Shown one piece after another: positions 47,649 to 59,639 of a DNA stretch of 64,000 nucleotides; the stretch's first letter is position 1; each line of letters opens with the position of its first letter. The position numbers and the translations under genes were made by a program. Below the pieces are notes generated by a model, which saw only the letters and a list, made by a program, of their open reading frames with translations, was not told the DNA's origin and did no database searches. The DNA comes from Karalla daura (lineage: Eukaryota; Chordata; Actinopteri; Chaetodontiformes; Leiognathidae), in assembly GCA_029224185.1 (NCBI GenBank), contig CM055188.1:7131001-7195000 (forward strand). Reading direction: 5' to 3'.

Positions 47649-48191
47649 AAAGGCCCGCACAAGCTTCTGCGACCACACGGCTCACGGCTCGCGGCACGCC
47701 ATGTGCTGCTTCGCCCATACTTCTGCGACCGTTCTTCCGGGCTCTGTAATGTTCTTGGCCACGACCTTGTTCATGACCTGCTCCCAGAGTACATGAAGAC
47801 AACTCTGATCCAGGCAACACAAACGCTCTTCCCGCCCTTGCGTCTGCGGGTTTGCACAGCGGAAACCATCTTTGTACTGTCTTTGTAGCGGCGGACTTTC
47901 TTAAGAAGTCTTTTGTCTGAAGTGTCCATCACAACACTTCTTCTTCATAGCAGAAAAAAAAAGAGGGGTTGGAACCCCTGTATGGGGTTTGAGCCCCGGA
48001 CTCTAGACTCCGCCTACTGGACTGCCAAGTTCGACACAGCACATGTGCGACCGATGCGACCAAAGCCGCGAGGTCTCAAATTTTGAGCTGCACAAAACGG
48101 GCCACACAGTAGCACTTTGGTCGCGCCACTTTCCTGCTTTGCCGCTTTGCAGGCCACGAAGCCAAAGCCGCAGAAACTTGTGCGGGCCTTA
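47649..48191. mobile_element. MITE with TAA target duplication, Harbinger-like
   Basis: The left end AGGCCCGCACAAGCTTCTGC (47651) and the right end, read on minus as AGGCCCGCACAAGTTTCTGC, are inverted copies. Each is flanked by TAA, so the 3-bp duplication matches the TWA preference of PIF/Harbinger elements. The ~540-bp interior is unusually rich in GC and CG (GGCTCACGGCTCGCGGCACG) and carries no transposase. The 61-residue frame at 47703-47888 has no recognisable domain. Confidence 0.7.
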
Positions 48192-50942
48192 ATGGGATGC
48201 TGGCTGTTTCAACCATTTTCATTTCTGTTGTCAGCTATCTTCAAAAATAAGATCCTGGGCACAGAGAGCAATTCATGGAGCACTTCAGTGTTTCATGTGT
48301 TTATTTAACTGATAAAGTCACTGTGTGGTCATGGTATCTCTCAAATACTCAAATGAGAAAATCATTTGATGACAGGTGGATTAAATGCACTTTAGTATTG
48401 CTTTTCCAATGATAAGATTATAAATCTACCATAGCTGTCTCTTGAAATCCTTTAACAACAACATTTTTATCAAACTTATTCATAACATTGATAGTCTTTC
48501 ATGATAGTAAAAATGAAATTTATCATTCATCCATCCATCTCATATTTTTTCCTCCTTATTCATGTAGGTGGGGTAGGTGATTTCTAAAAAACGGTTCAAG
48601 CAGGCCAGACTTAGAAATACACAACTCAAAAGTCCAGCCCCCCCTCATGGACCTCCCTCTGAAGCCACGCCTCCAGCCACAGTGCAGTACCAGGCAGTGG
48701 TGTTCATGTTGCGTTATGTCATGAACTAGCAGGGCTTCGTGGTACAGCATCACACTGCTGAGTTTCTGCTTGTTTCCTCTTCTTCTTCATCTTGTTGTTT
48801 TTCAGTCTGGCAAAGCAACGTCAGGTGCAGACTAAGGCTGGAATTCGCTTTTTACAAATGAACAATGATTTGGACTGTTTTAAAAACATATGGGCTTTTA
48901 AGTATTGTGCACTGTTGATGATGACAAGCTTGTTTTTACAGATTGCCTCACTGTTTTCATTTAAAGAATTGTTTTTAATCTATTTATGTATGTATTTATA
49001 TTCATTTATTTGTTTACAACCATACAGCACGATAGCACTTTTCATATTTATATGTGAAAATGTGTCAAAACATGTAAATAAAATGTTGTAGTAAAAATCA
49101 AAAAACCTTCTTCTTCTTCTAAATTTAAATAGCGGCTGGCATCCAGTCAAGCAGTAGTGTTGAACAAAGCATCGTGGCCAGGCACCATGCCACAACGCTT
49201 GTACTACAAGGACAGATGGATGGACTGACAGATGCAGTGATGTGGGTTGAGGTTTATGGGTGCTGTGGCACTGACTTCTCTTGAGTCAGATTTACAATTG
49301 TAAGAACTGAAAGGAGCATCTAATTTTACTAATAATCTAACAACATGCAACTGGTAAAGCTTCATATCTATCTGGTTGGTTTAATTTTTGTTAAAAAGCA
49401 TGTATTTACTTAGTTGCTATCAGGACGTTAAGAGGATTTCTAGAAAATCTGTAAAAAGTGCTCCAGTAAGAAAGATATAAACTATCCTCCATAAAGACAT
49501 TTGTCTGTCTATCTAATATAATCTATGACAAGTCAGACAAATTAATATCAATCAATATCAAAAAAATCAATAAATTCTTTAATAGATTAGGTGAAGAAAT
49601 AAGTCCGAATCAGTACAAGTCCACCCACTTGCAGTGCTATTCACTTTATTTGTTTGTAGTATGTTGTAGTGTGGGCAAATAGATAATCAGAGAAACAGAT
49701 TATGATTGTTTTCCAAATAACTATCAATAAATGAATATAATAACTTTTTGATACCTCACTCTTATTTTTCCTCTTTTTTCTCTTTGTGTTCATTACCCAA
49801 AAATGGCACACTATGACCAAAGTAGACAATTATTAATTTTGTTGGACTTCAGACAGAAATGTATACACTGTGTAGCATCATCTCAAAGGATTACATTTTC
49901 AGACGCTAGACTTAGCTCAGCAGCAGCACCAGCTCAAAAAAGGATATCTAATACCAGACATAAAATGGTTGCTCCTGTGTACTGTAGTTACTAATCTCAT
50001 TAAAGTTCATTCAGCTCTTTGGTTCATATAGCTACACCCACCAGCTCCAGGAGGCCATCTCAAGAGATTTGGCTGAGAGAATTAGAGAGAAGCACTTAGC
50101 TGTGCTTACTCATGCTCCTCTCTTCTCTTTCAAATCACAGTTCTTTAGAAACACACTGTGGAAAGATCAGATGACATAATGTGTAGATTATGTGAGCAAA
50201 AAGCTATTTTCGATTTGCATCCGACACGTTCTAGAAAAGCATTACTGTTTTATTTTTTTCTGATAGAGGCTTCCCAAAAACAAAGAACCAAACAAAAGCG
50301 ATCCAAAAAGGCCTTTACTATTTGCCTATATTTGAAAGACAGCTGATCTACATGCCCTATGTTGTAGCAATTTACAACATACAATGTTACTCGATTTTGT
50401 TGTGAATCTCTGAGAGTGACCATGTCCTGCTTTTCCAGCACAGCTACTGTTCTGGCAGTTAGTAGCTGCAGGGCAGAACCATTGATCCAGGCCACGAATG
50501 TTTGAAATGGAAGAGATCAATCAAAAGAAAAAGGGTTATCAGATTGTATGAAATCTAATAATATGACTCACACAAGGGGGGCTCTCACTGTATCTAGGCA
50601 TCAGTGTAACCATCGATCCCTTTCTCAACTTGCTGTTTCAATTAGACACCTCTTATCAATGGCCTGTCCACATGGAATATTACCAGCCTAAATAGATCAG
50701 TATCTTTTATGTGCTGTCCAATATTACAAATATGTCCAATAGTTTGAGCAGAGCCACCTGTGATGTAAATGGTTAAACAGTATTGTTGTGTGTGCAATCC
50801 ATTGTGATGCAAACAATATACATTGGCCCACCAGTACAGAAAACATTAACACTGGTACATGAACATTCTCCATTTTATTGAGGTGTATCTGACCTCTTAT
50901 ATTGTCTTATTCTCAGATTTGTTTTGTCTCAGCTTAGTTTTG
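48192..50942. other. Non-coding
   Basis: Apart from the fragment at 49108, nothing was recognised. A CG-containing stretch at 48580-48760 may be an old MITE, but ends were not found. Confidence 0.5.
49108..49192. mobile_element. Short LINE-tail-like fragment
   Basis: CTTCTTCTTCTTCT followed by AATAGCGGCTGGCATCCAG resembles a recurrent 'cttcttctt...ggcggctggcatcca' fish repeat tail. Only about 85 bp are present. Confidence 0.3.
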
Positions 50943-50982
<40 letters not shown>

Positions 50983-50991
50983 GGGGGGGGC
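50943..50991. repeat. (TG)n microsatellite followed by poly-G
   Basis: About 18 TG units, then GAGGGGGGGGGG. Confidence 0.97.
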
Positions 50992-53048
50992 ATAGGAATC
51001 CATTTGTTGCAGGGCAGACATATTGAAGGCAAGGGTCCCTAAAGATGGTATAATGACACCATGATGTCTCCCACACAACAAGACGGTGTGCACTTCAGCA
51101 AGCAATCCTTAAAGTCAAGAGAGAAGGTGTATTGCCACCGATTTCACAAATAATTTTGTCTCTAATGAATTTTTGCTGTTTCTCCAAAAGCATTCATGTG
51201 CCTTTTGAAATCTGCCATAAGAGAGTGGGAATTCATAGTTCTGCAGATAGCCTTATGTAAATCCCTTATTTAATGTGACCTTCTTTTCCTTTCACGGAAC
51301 AGGGATGAGTCACCAAAAAGGGCGGCTAAAATTCCATTACCAAGGAGGCTTAGGGTGTGAGCTAAAAGAATAACCGTGAGACACTCAGTCAAAATGAGCC
51401 CCAAAAATAATTAAGTTGACTCGGATTACAAGAAATGTGAAAATGAGCTACTTGTGAAGGTACGAAAACATCATATTCATGACACTTTTTTCCAGCTGAT
51501 TAAAGAGACATGCTTAACAGCTGTTTGTCCCCTGATGGTGAAATGCATTTTCTGACATTTACTGGAAATTAAATGTTGCACTTGGCTCTGCTGAAAATAA
51601 TAAATGTATCTTTTTTCTCCTCTTTCATCATTACAAGTTAATTTTTCTCCTCCCACCTCACCAACTTGAGAACATCTTGTTCCATTTACTTATCATACAT
51701 GGGCTTCCATGCAGTTCCTCTATGCCTCCCAATCTGCTTTCCTTACCTCTTGTCGCTACTGCTTGCATCAGTGTAGGTCCAAACACGTAACAGGCCGCCT
51801 ATCGGCTCAGCAGAGTCTGGCTATGATAGACCATGACTATCAGTGTTGGAGGATGAACAGTTTTAACATCAGCCTGTTTGCTGTTTGTGTCTTTCATGTG
51901 AGCATGACTGCTTATCAGAGCTCCATTCAGTGTTGCCCCTTCGATAACTGTGACCACAAGGCACCAATGTCTTGTTTTATACTGCAGTTACTTTGATTTA
52001 TGGGCCCTTGTTTTGAAGAATTGAGGGAAAGGTTTGAGATTAAAAGGTTGCATTTCATAAAGTGTCAAAGCTCTGCAATCACAGTGAGAATACAAAGCAA
52101 CATGTATCACTCAATAATATATATATGTATAATATATATATATACATATATATAATATACATATATATAATATATTAGAGCAAAACCCATCTCCATAGTC
52201 TGAAGCTGTCGATTGATCAAACACTATTGTTAATTCCTTCTTTACTCACTTTGTTTTTTAATACATTTTATTTGGACTACATGGGCAGTCATTTTTAAAG
52301 AGGTCTTGAGTCTTTGAGTGCATTTTATTCATCTTTTGTCTGATAACTGAATGTTGATTTCAAAGCTGTTCTGGGGGCATTGGTGATGTATGATGTAGTC
52401 TTACAATCAGTGTTTTAATATGAAACTAGAACAAGTGGCAGCCCAACTGTCTGATTTTAGGGGTAAGAGCCAGAGCTGCAGCACAGAAATACATTTAGGG
52501 TATGTCCCAAATGGCTGTCATTGTTTGTCAATGTCAATATTTTCTGAGCCTCAGTTTATGGGAGTATCCATGTGCAGTCGCCACTTGTTTTTCATGAAAA
52601 CCCACTGGAGTTGCTTTGAAAGACGGCTTTATAGTTGCCATCAGAGTTTGGTTTTCTGTGATATGTGGCAAAGGGGAGAAAATTTTATCACCCCCCCTGA
52701 TAAAAGCTACTGAGGATGAAAATGGAAGTTGAACCATATATATATGTTAATTAGGATAACTATGACAGACTCCTAATTTATCGGAAATAGTTTGTATGCG
52801 AGTGCATATGCCCCTGCTGCTTTTATTATTTCAAAGCAGAAGCTGTGGTTCAATAAATACTACCAAGGTAACATGGGGGTCTGAATCAGACACCCACTTC
52901 ACTGCGCAGCTCCACAGAGATTTCTGAATCGAATGGAACATAGTTAGCTGAAGAAAGTCAGGATAACAGAGTGGAAGAGAGCACATTCCACTACTTATCA
53001 GCCTCCTCAAAAATGAGGAAGACATAATAAAGCAGTTATGCAATATGT
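50992..53048. other. Non-coding
   Basis: No recognised feature other than the TA-rich repeat at 52119. Confidence 0.5.
52119..52178. repeat. Imperfect TA/TATAA repeat
   Basis: Alternating ATATATAT and ATAATATATA or ATACATATATA words. Confidence 0.9.
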
Positions 53049-53345
53049 CACGGTCTACTCTGTCCTAGGCACACCCTCTGTCAAAACACCTCTCCTTTAG
53101 TGAAAAGTTCCACCTCAGCCACTCTTATAGCCACACCTCCTAGTCAGCTCAATTGCTCTCACCTGTTCAACCACCAATTCCCTCAGTATATATATAGCTC
53201 GCAGACAAGCACATTCATTGCCAGATTTTCTTAACTCTATACCTTACTCTCCAGCACTCACTTCCCGCATGACTCCCTGTTGCGGATTTGCTCTATACCT
53301 GACCAGCCTTGCTTTCGACAGCCCGGGACCCAACCTGTCCTCTGT
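53049..53345 (+). mobile_element. Candidate solo LTR (Gypsy-like)
   Basis: It starts TGTCACGGTCTACTCTGTCC and is C-rich and G-poor, as fish Gypsy LTRs often are. It has a TATA-like CAGTATATATATAGCTCGC at 53185 and a C/T-rich tail with CTGACCAGCCTTGC at 53299. It shares words with 47171-47196. The 3' end is not defined and no internal retroelement sequence follows. Confidence 0.35.
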
Positions 53346-53629
53346 CTCAAGAGGTGGACAACAAGTGATTTAAAAATCACAGAGAACATCGTTTATATGT
53401 ACTGTATCATACCATACTGTAACCGACTTAAAACACTGCTGTTTCACACCAAGCATCATAGAATTTGATGTGCTCAACTCGAGCGAAATCGTTCCATTAT
53501 GGGTTTTCACAGTTTCCCTAATGTGGGGAGTTTCCAGTTCAGCCTCACTGGACTTCAATGGTATTTGGAAATGTACACGTTCAATAGGAAAATGCTAGAC
53601 ATTTATTGGACAAAGGCTGAAAATCTCAT

Positions 53630-54110
53630 CTCCGGACTCCCAGCCTCACTGGGCACCAATGAAAGAGCAACACTGCTTTTTGGAGAGGAGGTTCAGGCTC
53701 TGGTTGGTGACTGGAGGAACTGTGAAAATGGTTGGATTTTTTTCTGATAGACAGCGTTTCAAAAAATATAGACAGGCAGTGATGGATGTGGTGTTCAGTC
53801 CGAGCCCCAACCCTTTGTGATGTCACCCATTGGTTTTCGAAGGACCCATTATGAAGCCAGGAGTTTGAGTTGCACAGGGCGGCCATTCCTCATGTTGGAG
53901 CGAGCAGAAACTATATAATGGGCTTAGGAGCAATGAGTGATGGACATAGATTTTCAACACCATCATCTTCAGCACACCAAAGTGTGTGCAGCCAAAGTGT
54001 TTTTTTGAGCCTTGAAGGTATGGTAAGTAAAGTCACATCCACGTCAGTTTCTTTTTTGTGCCAGAAGACTATGTTTACTTTTATATGCAGTCTATGGCTC
54101 AGTTCCATGC
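53630..54110. mobile_element. Inverted copy of the 'ccaatgggtgacatcac' repeat
   Basis: Read on minus, 53816-53862 gives AACTCCTGGCTTCATAATGG and AAAACCAATGGGTGACATCA, matching 35250-35305. TTTTATATGCAGTCTATGGC at 54077 is another recognisable word of such fish repeats. Confidence 0.45.
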
Positions 54111-55036
54111 AGATTGGTGAAGTGTCCAGTCATGTCTGAAAATTACAACTGCGATTCATTGCATACTGTCTACCAGTTTGTTTGTACATATTCTTGTAAA
54201 TAATGTGTAAATGTAGTGTTGTCACATTTGCTACCTGTTTTCATTGTGTTCCAAAACTTTAATTACTTGAGTGAGTTTTGAAAGAGGGCTAGTCAGCTAG
54301 CAAGAAAGCTGTGTACGATGCCAAGCATTGTTAATTTTGTTTTGTTGAATCCATTTGCTCGTCCTTCTTTCGAGGAGAAAATTAAAATCAAGGAGCAGGG
54401 CAGACCAACCCCTAGCCACAGGCCAGTGCTTGTGCCTCTTCCAGAACTACATTCTGCTACTACTGCTGAAATTCCTCACAAAGAGCTGATTTCAATCATT
54501 GAGATCAATTTGCCTATATACAAAAAATTTGCATCATTTTAGATTCCATGAGGTCACTTCTTTGCTTCATCCTGTATATTGCATAGTTGTGGGCCAAAAG
54601 AACCAGTAAGAGCCATTTCACAGTTCACACACCCAACTGGACACTTGGAAAACCCTTGGAAAACAATCATATCAGATTCACAGCAGGGGCAAGATTTCAG
54701 CCAAAATAGCCAATAACAGGTTAGGGTTAGGGCTCAGTCATGTGTTATGTGGGACCTTTTCTTGCTTGGGGATACAGCCAACAATGGGCCAGCTCAGAGG
54801 CAAGGGTCTGGGCTGCAATTGACACCTTTTTTTTTCTATCTAGAAATATACCACACCGATACCCTTCTGATCAAAACCATCTCGCCACAGTCCTGGTAAA
54901 TCTGCAGAGCTATGTGGCCTGGTTTTCTCTGGCCTCGTCCAATCCTAAGATACCACGTTACTGAGGCTTCAGCCCTTGTTCCAGAGATACCACCAGTCTT
55001 ACCCCCCCCCCGCCGCCCCCTCACACACACACACAC
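54111..55036. other. Non-coding
   Basis: Nothing recognised. A C-run and CA-run (55001-55037) adjoin the Gypsy scrap. Confidence 0.5.
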
Positions 55037-55095
55037 ATTTAATATTTCCATGGGACTTCATGAATATCTGGCGATGCCTTTTGGCGTCCACTCTG
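55037..55095 (+). mobile_element. Gypsy reverse transcriptase scrap, left part of a split element
   Basis: GLHEYLAMPFG is encoded from about 55051 and matches the Ty3/Gypsy RT signature 'GxxEYLVMPFGLTNAP'. The match stops at about 55090, where LINE sequence starts. The downstream RT and RNase H part of a plus-strand Gypsy element resumes at 59640. Confidence 0.55.
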
Positions 55096-55328
55096 CGAGG
55101 ACAGTCCACCTGGTGGACTACCCTCACTGACACCAAATCTAACAAGGTGGTCAGGGAACAGTGCTAGCCTCTCTCCTCTTCACCCTGTACACCTCGGACT
55201 TCTGTTACAACTTTGAGCTTGTCACATACAGAAGTACGCAGATGATACAGCCATTGTTGGGTGCATCAGGGATGACAGTGAGGGGGAGCGTCAGAGACTG
55301 GTGGGGGACTTAACTGCATGGTGCTACA
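55095..55328 (+). mobile_element. Rex1-like LINE, 5' portion of the interrupted copy
   Basis: Pieces of RT motifs B and C are visible across frames: GQGTVLASLLFTLYTSDFC (about 55152-55205), then a shifted YADDTAIVGCIRDDSEGE equivalent (about 55230-55280) and GDLTAWC (55301-55325). Relatives continue '..NHLQLNTxKTKE', which is found at 58937. This copy is cut by the L2 insertion. Confidence 0.7.
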
Positions 55329-55333
55329 CTAAG

Positions 55334-55692
55334 CACAGATATAGCAAAATCATTATCCACGTCGGCGTTAATGACCTGCGGTTACGTCAAACGGAGGTCA
55401 CTAAAATTAGTGTGGAGTCGGTGTGTTCAATGTCCAAAACAATGTCGGACACCGTAGTTTTCTCCGGCCCCCTCCCCAATCTGGCAAGTGATGAAATGTT
55501 TAGCCGTACATCACCATTTAACCGCTGGTTATCAAGGTAGTGTCCCGAAAATGGTGTGGGCTTTGTAGATAATTGGCAAACTTTCTGGGGTAGACCTGGT
55601 CTCACTAGGAGGGACTGCATCCACCCCACGTTGGAAGGAGCAGCCCAACTCGCTAGCAACCTGGCCAAGAGCATTAGTCCTCCCCCACCCTG
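55334..55692 (+). pseudogene. L2 ORF1 esterase (SGNH-hydrolase-like) domain
   Basis: CR1/L2 elements of fish encode an esterase-like SGNH domain in ORF1. Here IIIHVGVNDLRLRQ carries the block III G-x-N, SGPLPNLASDEMFSR follows, and after one stop (in SR*CPENG at 55538) come FVDNWQTFWGRPGL and RRDCIHPTLEGAAQL, with the D-x-x-H of block V. The N-terminal serine block is lost to the 5' truncation. The role of the domain in retrotransposition is not established. Confidence 0.8.
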
Positions 55693-55702
55693 ACTCAGAG
55701 TT

Positions 55703-56300
55703 GTGACCAGAAGCCAGAACCCCATAGAGACTGTGTCTGTCCCCCGACTGTTCAAATTAAACAGCAGAGGAGCGACCCTTAACAATCTTATAAAAATCAG
55801 AAGTTCCTCAGTCACTTCTCAGGACAGGAGCATTAAATGTGGACTACTTAATATCCGCTCCCTGTCTTCCAAAGCCATTCTTGTAAATGAATTAATCTCT
55901 GACAACAACATTGATGTGTTGTGTCTCACTGAGACTTGGCTTTGTGAGGGTGACTATGTTAGCCTAAATGAGGCCTCTCCTCCCAGCCATATAAATTACC
56001 ATGTCCCTCGATGTTCTGGCTGGGGAGGTGGGGTGGCAGCCGTCTTTGACTGTGGTCTTTTAATTACCCCAAAACCTAATACTGTTTGTAATTCATTTGA
56101 AAGCCTTATCATCATCTTGAAGACACAGCATGTCCTACTTGTCGTACTGTATCGGCCTCCAGGCCCCAATTCAGAAGAATGAATTTCCTGAATTTCTTTC
56201 AAACCTAGTTCTCAAAACCGACAAAATCATTATCATTGGTGACTTCAATATCCATGTAGATGTATTCAGTGATAGTTGCAGTACAGCATTCACTCCTATA
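55703..56300 (+). pseudogene. L2 endonuclease domain
   Basis: GLLNIRSLSSKAILVNELI and DVLCLTETWL are the N-terminal APE endonuclease signatures, followed by HVLLVVLYRPPGPN. After a frame shift at about 56165 the neighbouring frame gives FLSNLVLKTDKIIIIGDFNI (GDFN motif). The normal SDH-type end is not intact. CATGAACCCAGCATGTG is duplicated at 56320-56350, a small tandem error. Confidence 0.85.
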
Positions 56301-57138
56301 GTCGAGTCCATTGGCATGTGCATGAACCCAGCATGTGCATGAACCCATGCACTGCTTTAATCACACCCTTAACCTTGTTCTTACTTATGGTGTTGAAATT
56401 AAACACCTGACCGTTTCCCCCCCATCCCACTTATATCTGACCGCAATTTGATTACTTTCAACTTCGCTCTAGCCGGTCATGTGTGAAAGAATAGCAGCAT
56501 ATATACAGTACATGACACTTAACTGACAGTGTTTTAGCAAACTTTAAGGAAGCTATTCCCTCCCTCTTGGTGCTACATCACCTCTCCGTCATGAAAGCCT
56601 GAGTGCCTCCCTCATTGATCATCTTGCTGAGAGCTTTGTCACCTCCCTTCACAAGACTCTTGACTCGGCTGCACCCCTAACTAAAAGATTATCTCTAGAC
56701 CAAGATCGGCCGCCTGGAATATGCCAGAAACTTGCCACCTAAAGCAGCTAGCACGTAAATTAGAGAGGAAATGGCGTTCTACCAAAAACACCAATATTGT
56801 TGTAACCTGGAAAGATAGTCTGAAGACTTACAGGCTGGCTCTGTGAAAATAAGCATAACCCCAGGTTTCTGTTCAGCACTGTAGCCAGGCTGCCTCAGAG
56901 TCATAACTCCACTGAGCAGTGTGTTCCCATACATCTCAGCAGTGGCGACTTTATGAACTACTTCAACAACAAAATTACAAAGATTAGACAAACAGTTAAG
57001 AACCACTTAGCATCTACAGCAATTAATCTACCCCCTGTTGCAGCTATTCAGGATTCTCTAAATCATCGACCTGCCTCTTTGACCCAATTCCTACCAAGCT
57101 GTTAAAGGAAGTGCTGCCTTTAATCGCCACCTCCTTAC

Positions 57139-58260
57139 TTGTTCAAAGTTGCAGTTGCAATAATCAAACCCCTCCTTAAGAAACCGTCCCTTGATCCAGG
57201 AACTCTAGCAAACTACAGGCCAATCTTATCTTCGTCTCAAAAATCCTTGAGAAAATCATTGCCAACCAGCTCTGCGAACACCTTAATAACAATACACCTT
57301 AATAACAATAGATTATTTGAATCCTTCCAGTCGGGCTTTAGAATGAATCATAGCACTGAGACTGAACTGGTTAAAGTCACCAATGACCTCTTAATGGCCT
57401 CTGACCATGGTCTTGATTCAGTGTTTGCCTTGTTAGAGCATAGTGCTGCTTTTGATACAGTTGACCACCAGATCTTACAAAGGAGACTGGAATATGAGCT
57501 TGGAATCAGAGGCACTGCTTTAGACTGGTTCAGGTCCTATCTTTCAGATCGATATCAGTTTGTTTGTGTCAACGATAACCAATCTCCACGTACTAAAGTT
57601 AGCCACGGGGTTCCGCAAGGATCTGTGCTTGGTCCAGTTCTTTTCTCTTTATATATGCTCCCGCTAGGTGATATCTTCAGGAGTCATTCTATAGATTTCC
57701 ACTGTTACGCTGACGACACCCAATTATATCTATCTATCAAGCCAGGCGAGCACAAACGTCTACAGCAGCTTCAGTCCTGCCTTGATGACATTAAGGCCTG
57801 GATGACTAATAATTTCCTCCTTCTAAACTCTGAAAAAGCAGAGTTACTGCTCATAGGTCCAAAACACCTACATGACTATATCTGATGCCTTAGCACTACA
57901 AAGTAGTTTTGCTACTCCTGCTGCCACCACTGTAAAGAACCTAGGTGTTAGCTTTGATCAAGACCTGTCTTTTAGCTCCCACATAAACTCATGGACTGCC
58001 TACTTCCACCTCCACAATATCGCAAAAATAAGACACATACTCCTTCTCCATGCAGCAGAACAGCTGGTTCATGGCTTTGTCACTTCCAGCTCATTCAGAA
58101 CGCAGCAGCTCGTGTCCTGACTAAAACCAGAAAGAGAGATCATATCTCTCCAGTTCTGGCCTCATTGTACTGGCTTCCTGTGCCATTCAGGATTCAATTC
58201 AAAATCCTTCTCCTTGTCTATAAAGGTCTTCATGGTCTGGCACCCTCTTATATCTCCTGA
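57139..58260 (+). pseudogene. L2 reverse transcriptase domain
   Basis: A 248-codon open stretch (57139-57885) holds the RT core: LANYRPI, FQSGFRMNHSTETEL, a motif A region reading LLEHSAAFDTVDH, motif B HGVPQGSVLGPVLFSLYM and motif C CYADDTQLYLS (about 57704-57736). The C-terminal part continues in a shifted frame as NLGVSFDQDLSFSSHI, then ITPVL-type RDHISPVLASLYWLPVPF and GLHGLAPSYIS (to 58260). Relatives have 'LLDLSAAFD'. Here the first catalytic Asp is Glu (GAG at about 57436), besides the frame breaks. Confidence 0.92.
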
Positions 58261-58935
58261 TAAATCCCTATTGCCCCACTAGGACACTTTGTTCTCTGAA
58301 CGCAGGCCTACTTGTGGTTCCAAGAGTCTCTAAACCTAGATTTGGAGCCAGAGCCTTCAGCTACCAAGGCCCTCTGCTGTGGAACCATCTACCAGTTTCA
58401 GTCCGGGAGGTAGACACCCTCTCTACCTTTAAGAGTAGGTTAAAAACCCTCCTTTTTGACAGAGCCTACAGATAAATACATATACATATACATATATAGG
58501 ACTAACATATGGACCAGGGACTGTGTGTCCCCGGAGTGTCTGTGCCTTTTTTCCCTCCCAGATCCCATAGATGCTGAGCTGTATCCAGGACTCCATCCCT
58601 CCACCCGGCTCTTCCCACTGCGGTTCCCCCACTTTCTACTCTGAACTGATTCAACTTCTGATTTGTTTATATACTGAACTGTTAGCCATCAGTACTGTTT
58701 TGCTTGTGCCCGCCTGTCCGTCCCGGGTGAGGATCTACTCCTCTGTCTCTCACCCTGAGGTTTCTCCCCTTTTTTCCCTGTCAGGGTTTTTCTTGGGAGT
58801 TGTTCTTCAGCCTTTGCAAGGGTCTAAGGACAGGGGTTTTTCACTATGGACACATTGTTGCTCTCCTTGTAAAGTGCCCTGAGATGACAGCTGTTATGAA
58901 ATGGCACTTAAAACAAATAGAGTTGAGTTGAGTTA

Positions 58936-59635
58936 ACCACTTACAGCTCAACAACCCTAAGACAAAGGAGCTTGTCATCAACCTGGGAGGTCCAGACCAA
59001 GACCGCGACCAGTTCTGCTGGAGAGAGCTAAGGTGGAGGTGTGGACCCTTACAAATACCTCATGCTGTGGCTGGACAACAAACTGGACTGGACAACACAC
59101 ACCAGCCACATGTATGGGAAGACACAGAGCAGGCTGTACTTCCTACGGAGACTGCAGGCCTTCAAAATCGGCTCTGTAGTAAACATTAAACTGGACTTTC
59201 TGGTGACAGTGGCAGAGATGAGGACACTGGATAAACTGCTGGACATTGTGGACAATACCAGTCATCCTTTGTGCATCATCATCAGCAATCAGAGGAGCCT
59301 GCTCAGTGAGATACTGCTTCTTCCCAGATGCCGAACCGCTAGACTTAAGACCTCTTTTGTCCATCATGCCATCATGCTCTACAACTCTCACTTGGAGGGA
59401 GGAGGCAATAGGGAAGACAAAGCGGAAGGAGCAGTAGCTATAGTGGTAGCTGTATACTAAGAGTTTTTTTTTTTAATCAATTTTTAAGATTGTACTTTAT
59501 TTAGAGTTTATATATATTATTTATTCTTTTGTTCTATTTTGTTACCATACAGAGAGCTGTATGGCACCTTTTTATTACGCTGCTGGAAATGTAAATTTTC
59601 CTTAGGGAAAGTTAAGTCTAAATCTAATTCTAACA
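58936..59635 (+). mobile_element. Rex1-like LINE, 3' portion of the interrupted copy
   Basis: The RT frame resumes with NHLQLNNPKTKELVI (58937 on) and continues as PYKYLMLWLDNKLDWTTHTS, SRLYFLRRLQAFKI, VAEMRTLDKLLDIVDN, SHPLCIIISNQRSL and TARLKTSFVHHAIMLYN (59041-59400). This order is characteristic of the C-terminus of Rex1-like fish LINEs, though the stretch between FKI and VAEM is shortened. The 3' end GCTGCTGGAAATGTAAATTT, then CTTAGGG and a TCTAAATCTAATTCTAA tail, closes the element at about 59632. Confidence 0.8.
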
Positions 59636-59639
59636 TGTC

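Larger units (their letters stand above)
55328..58936 (+). mobile_element. L2-type LINE, nearly 3.6 kb, inserted in the Rex1-like LINE
   Basis: In order: the ORF1 esterase domain, an APE endonuclease, a reverse transcriptase, an L2-type 3' UTR (GGTTTCTCCCCTTTTTTCCC; GTTTTTCTTGGGAGTTGTTC; GTAAAGTGCCCTGAGATGAC) and a GAGTTGAGTTGAGTT tail. The 5' end is truncated inside ORF1. Several frame changes and stops show it is dead. The endpoints are judged from where the flanking Rex1-like frame breaks and resumes. Confidence 0.92.

Noticed and set aside
54318..54542. 74-codon plus-strand frame MPSIVNFVLLNPFARPSF
   Set aside because: No domain recognised, no splice or promoter support.
54718..54733. 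GGTTAGGGTTAGGG, telomere-like
   Set aside because: Only two units; far too short to be an interstitial telomere tract.
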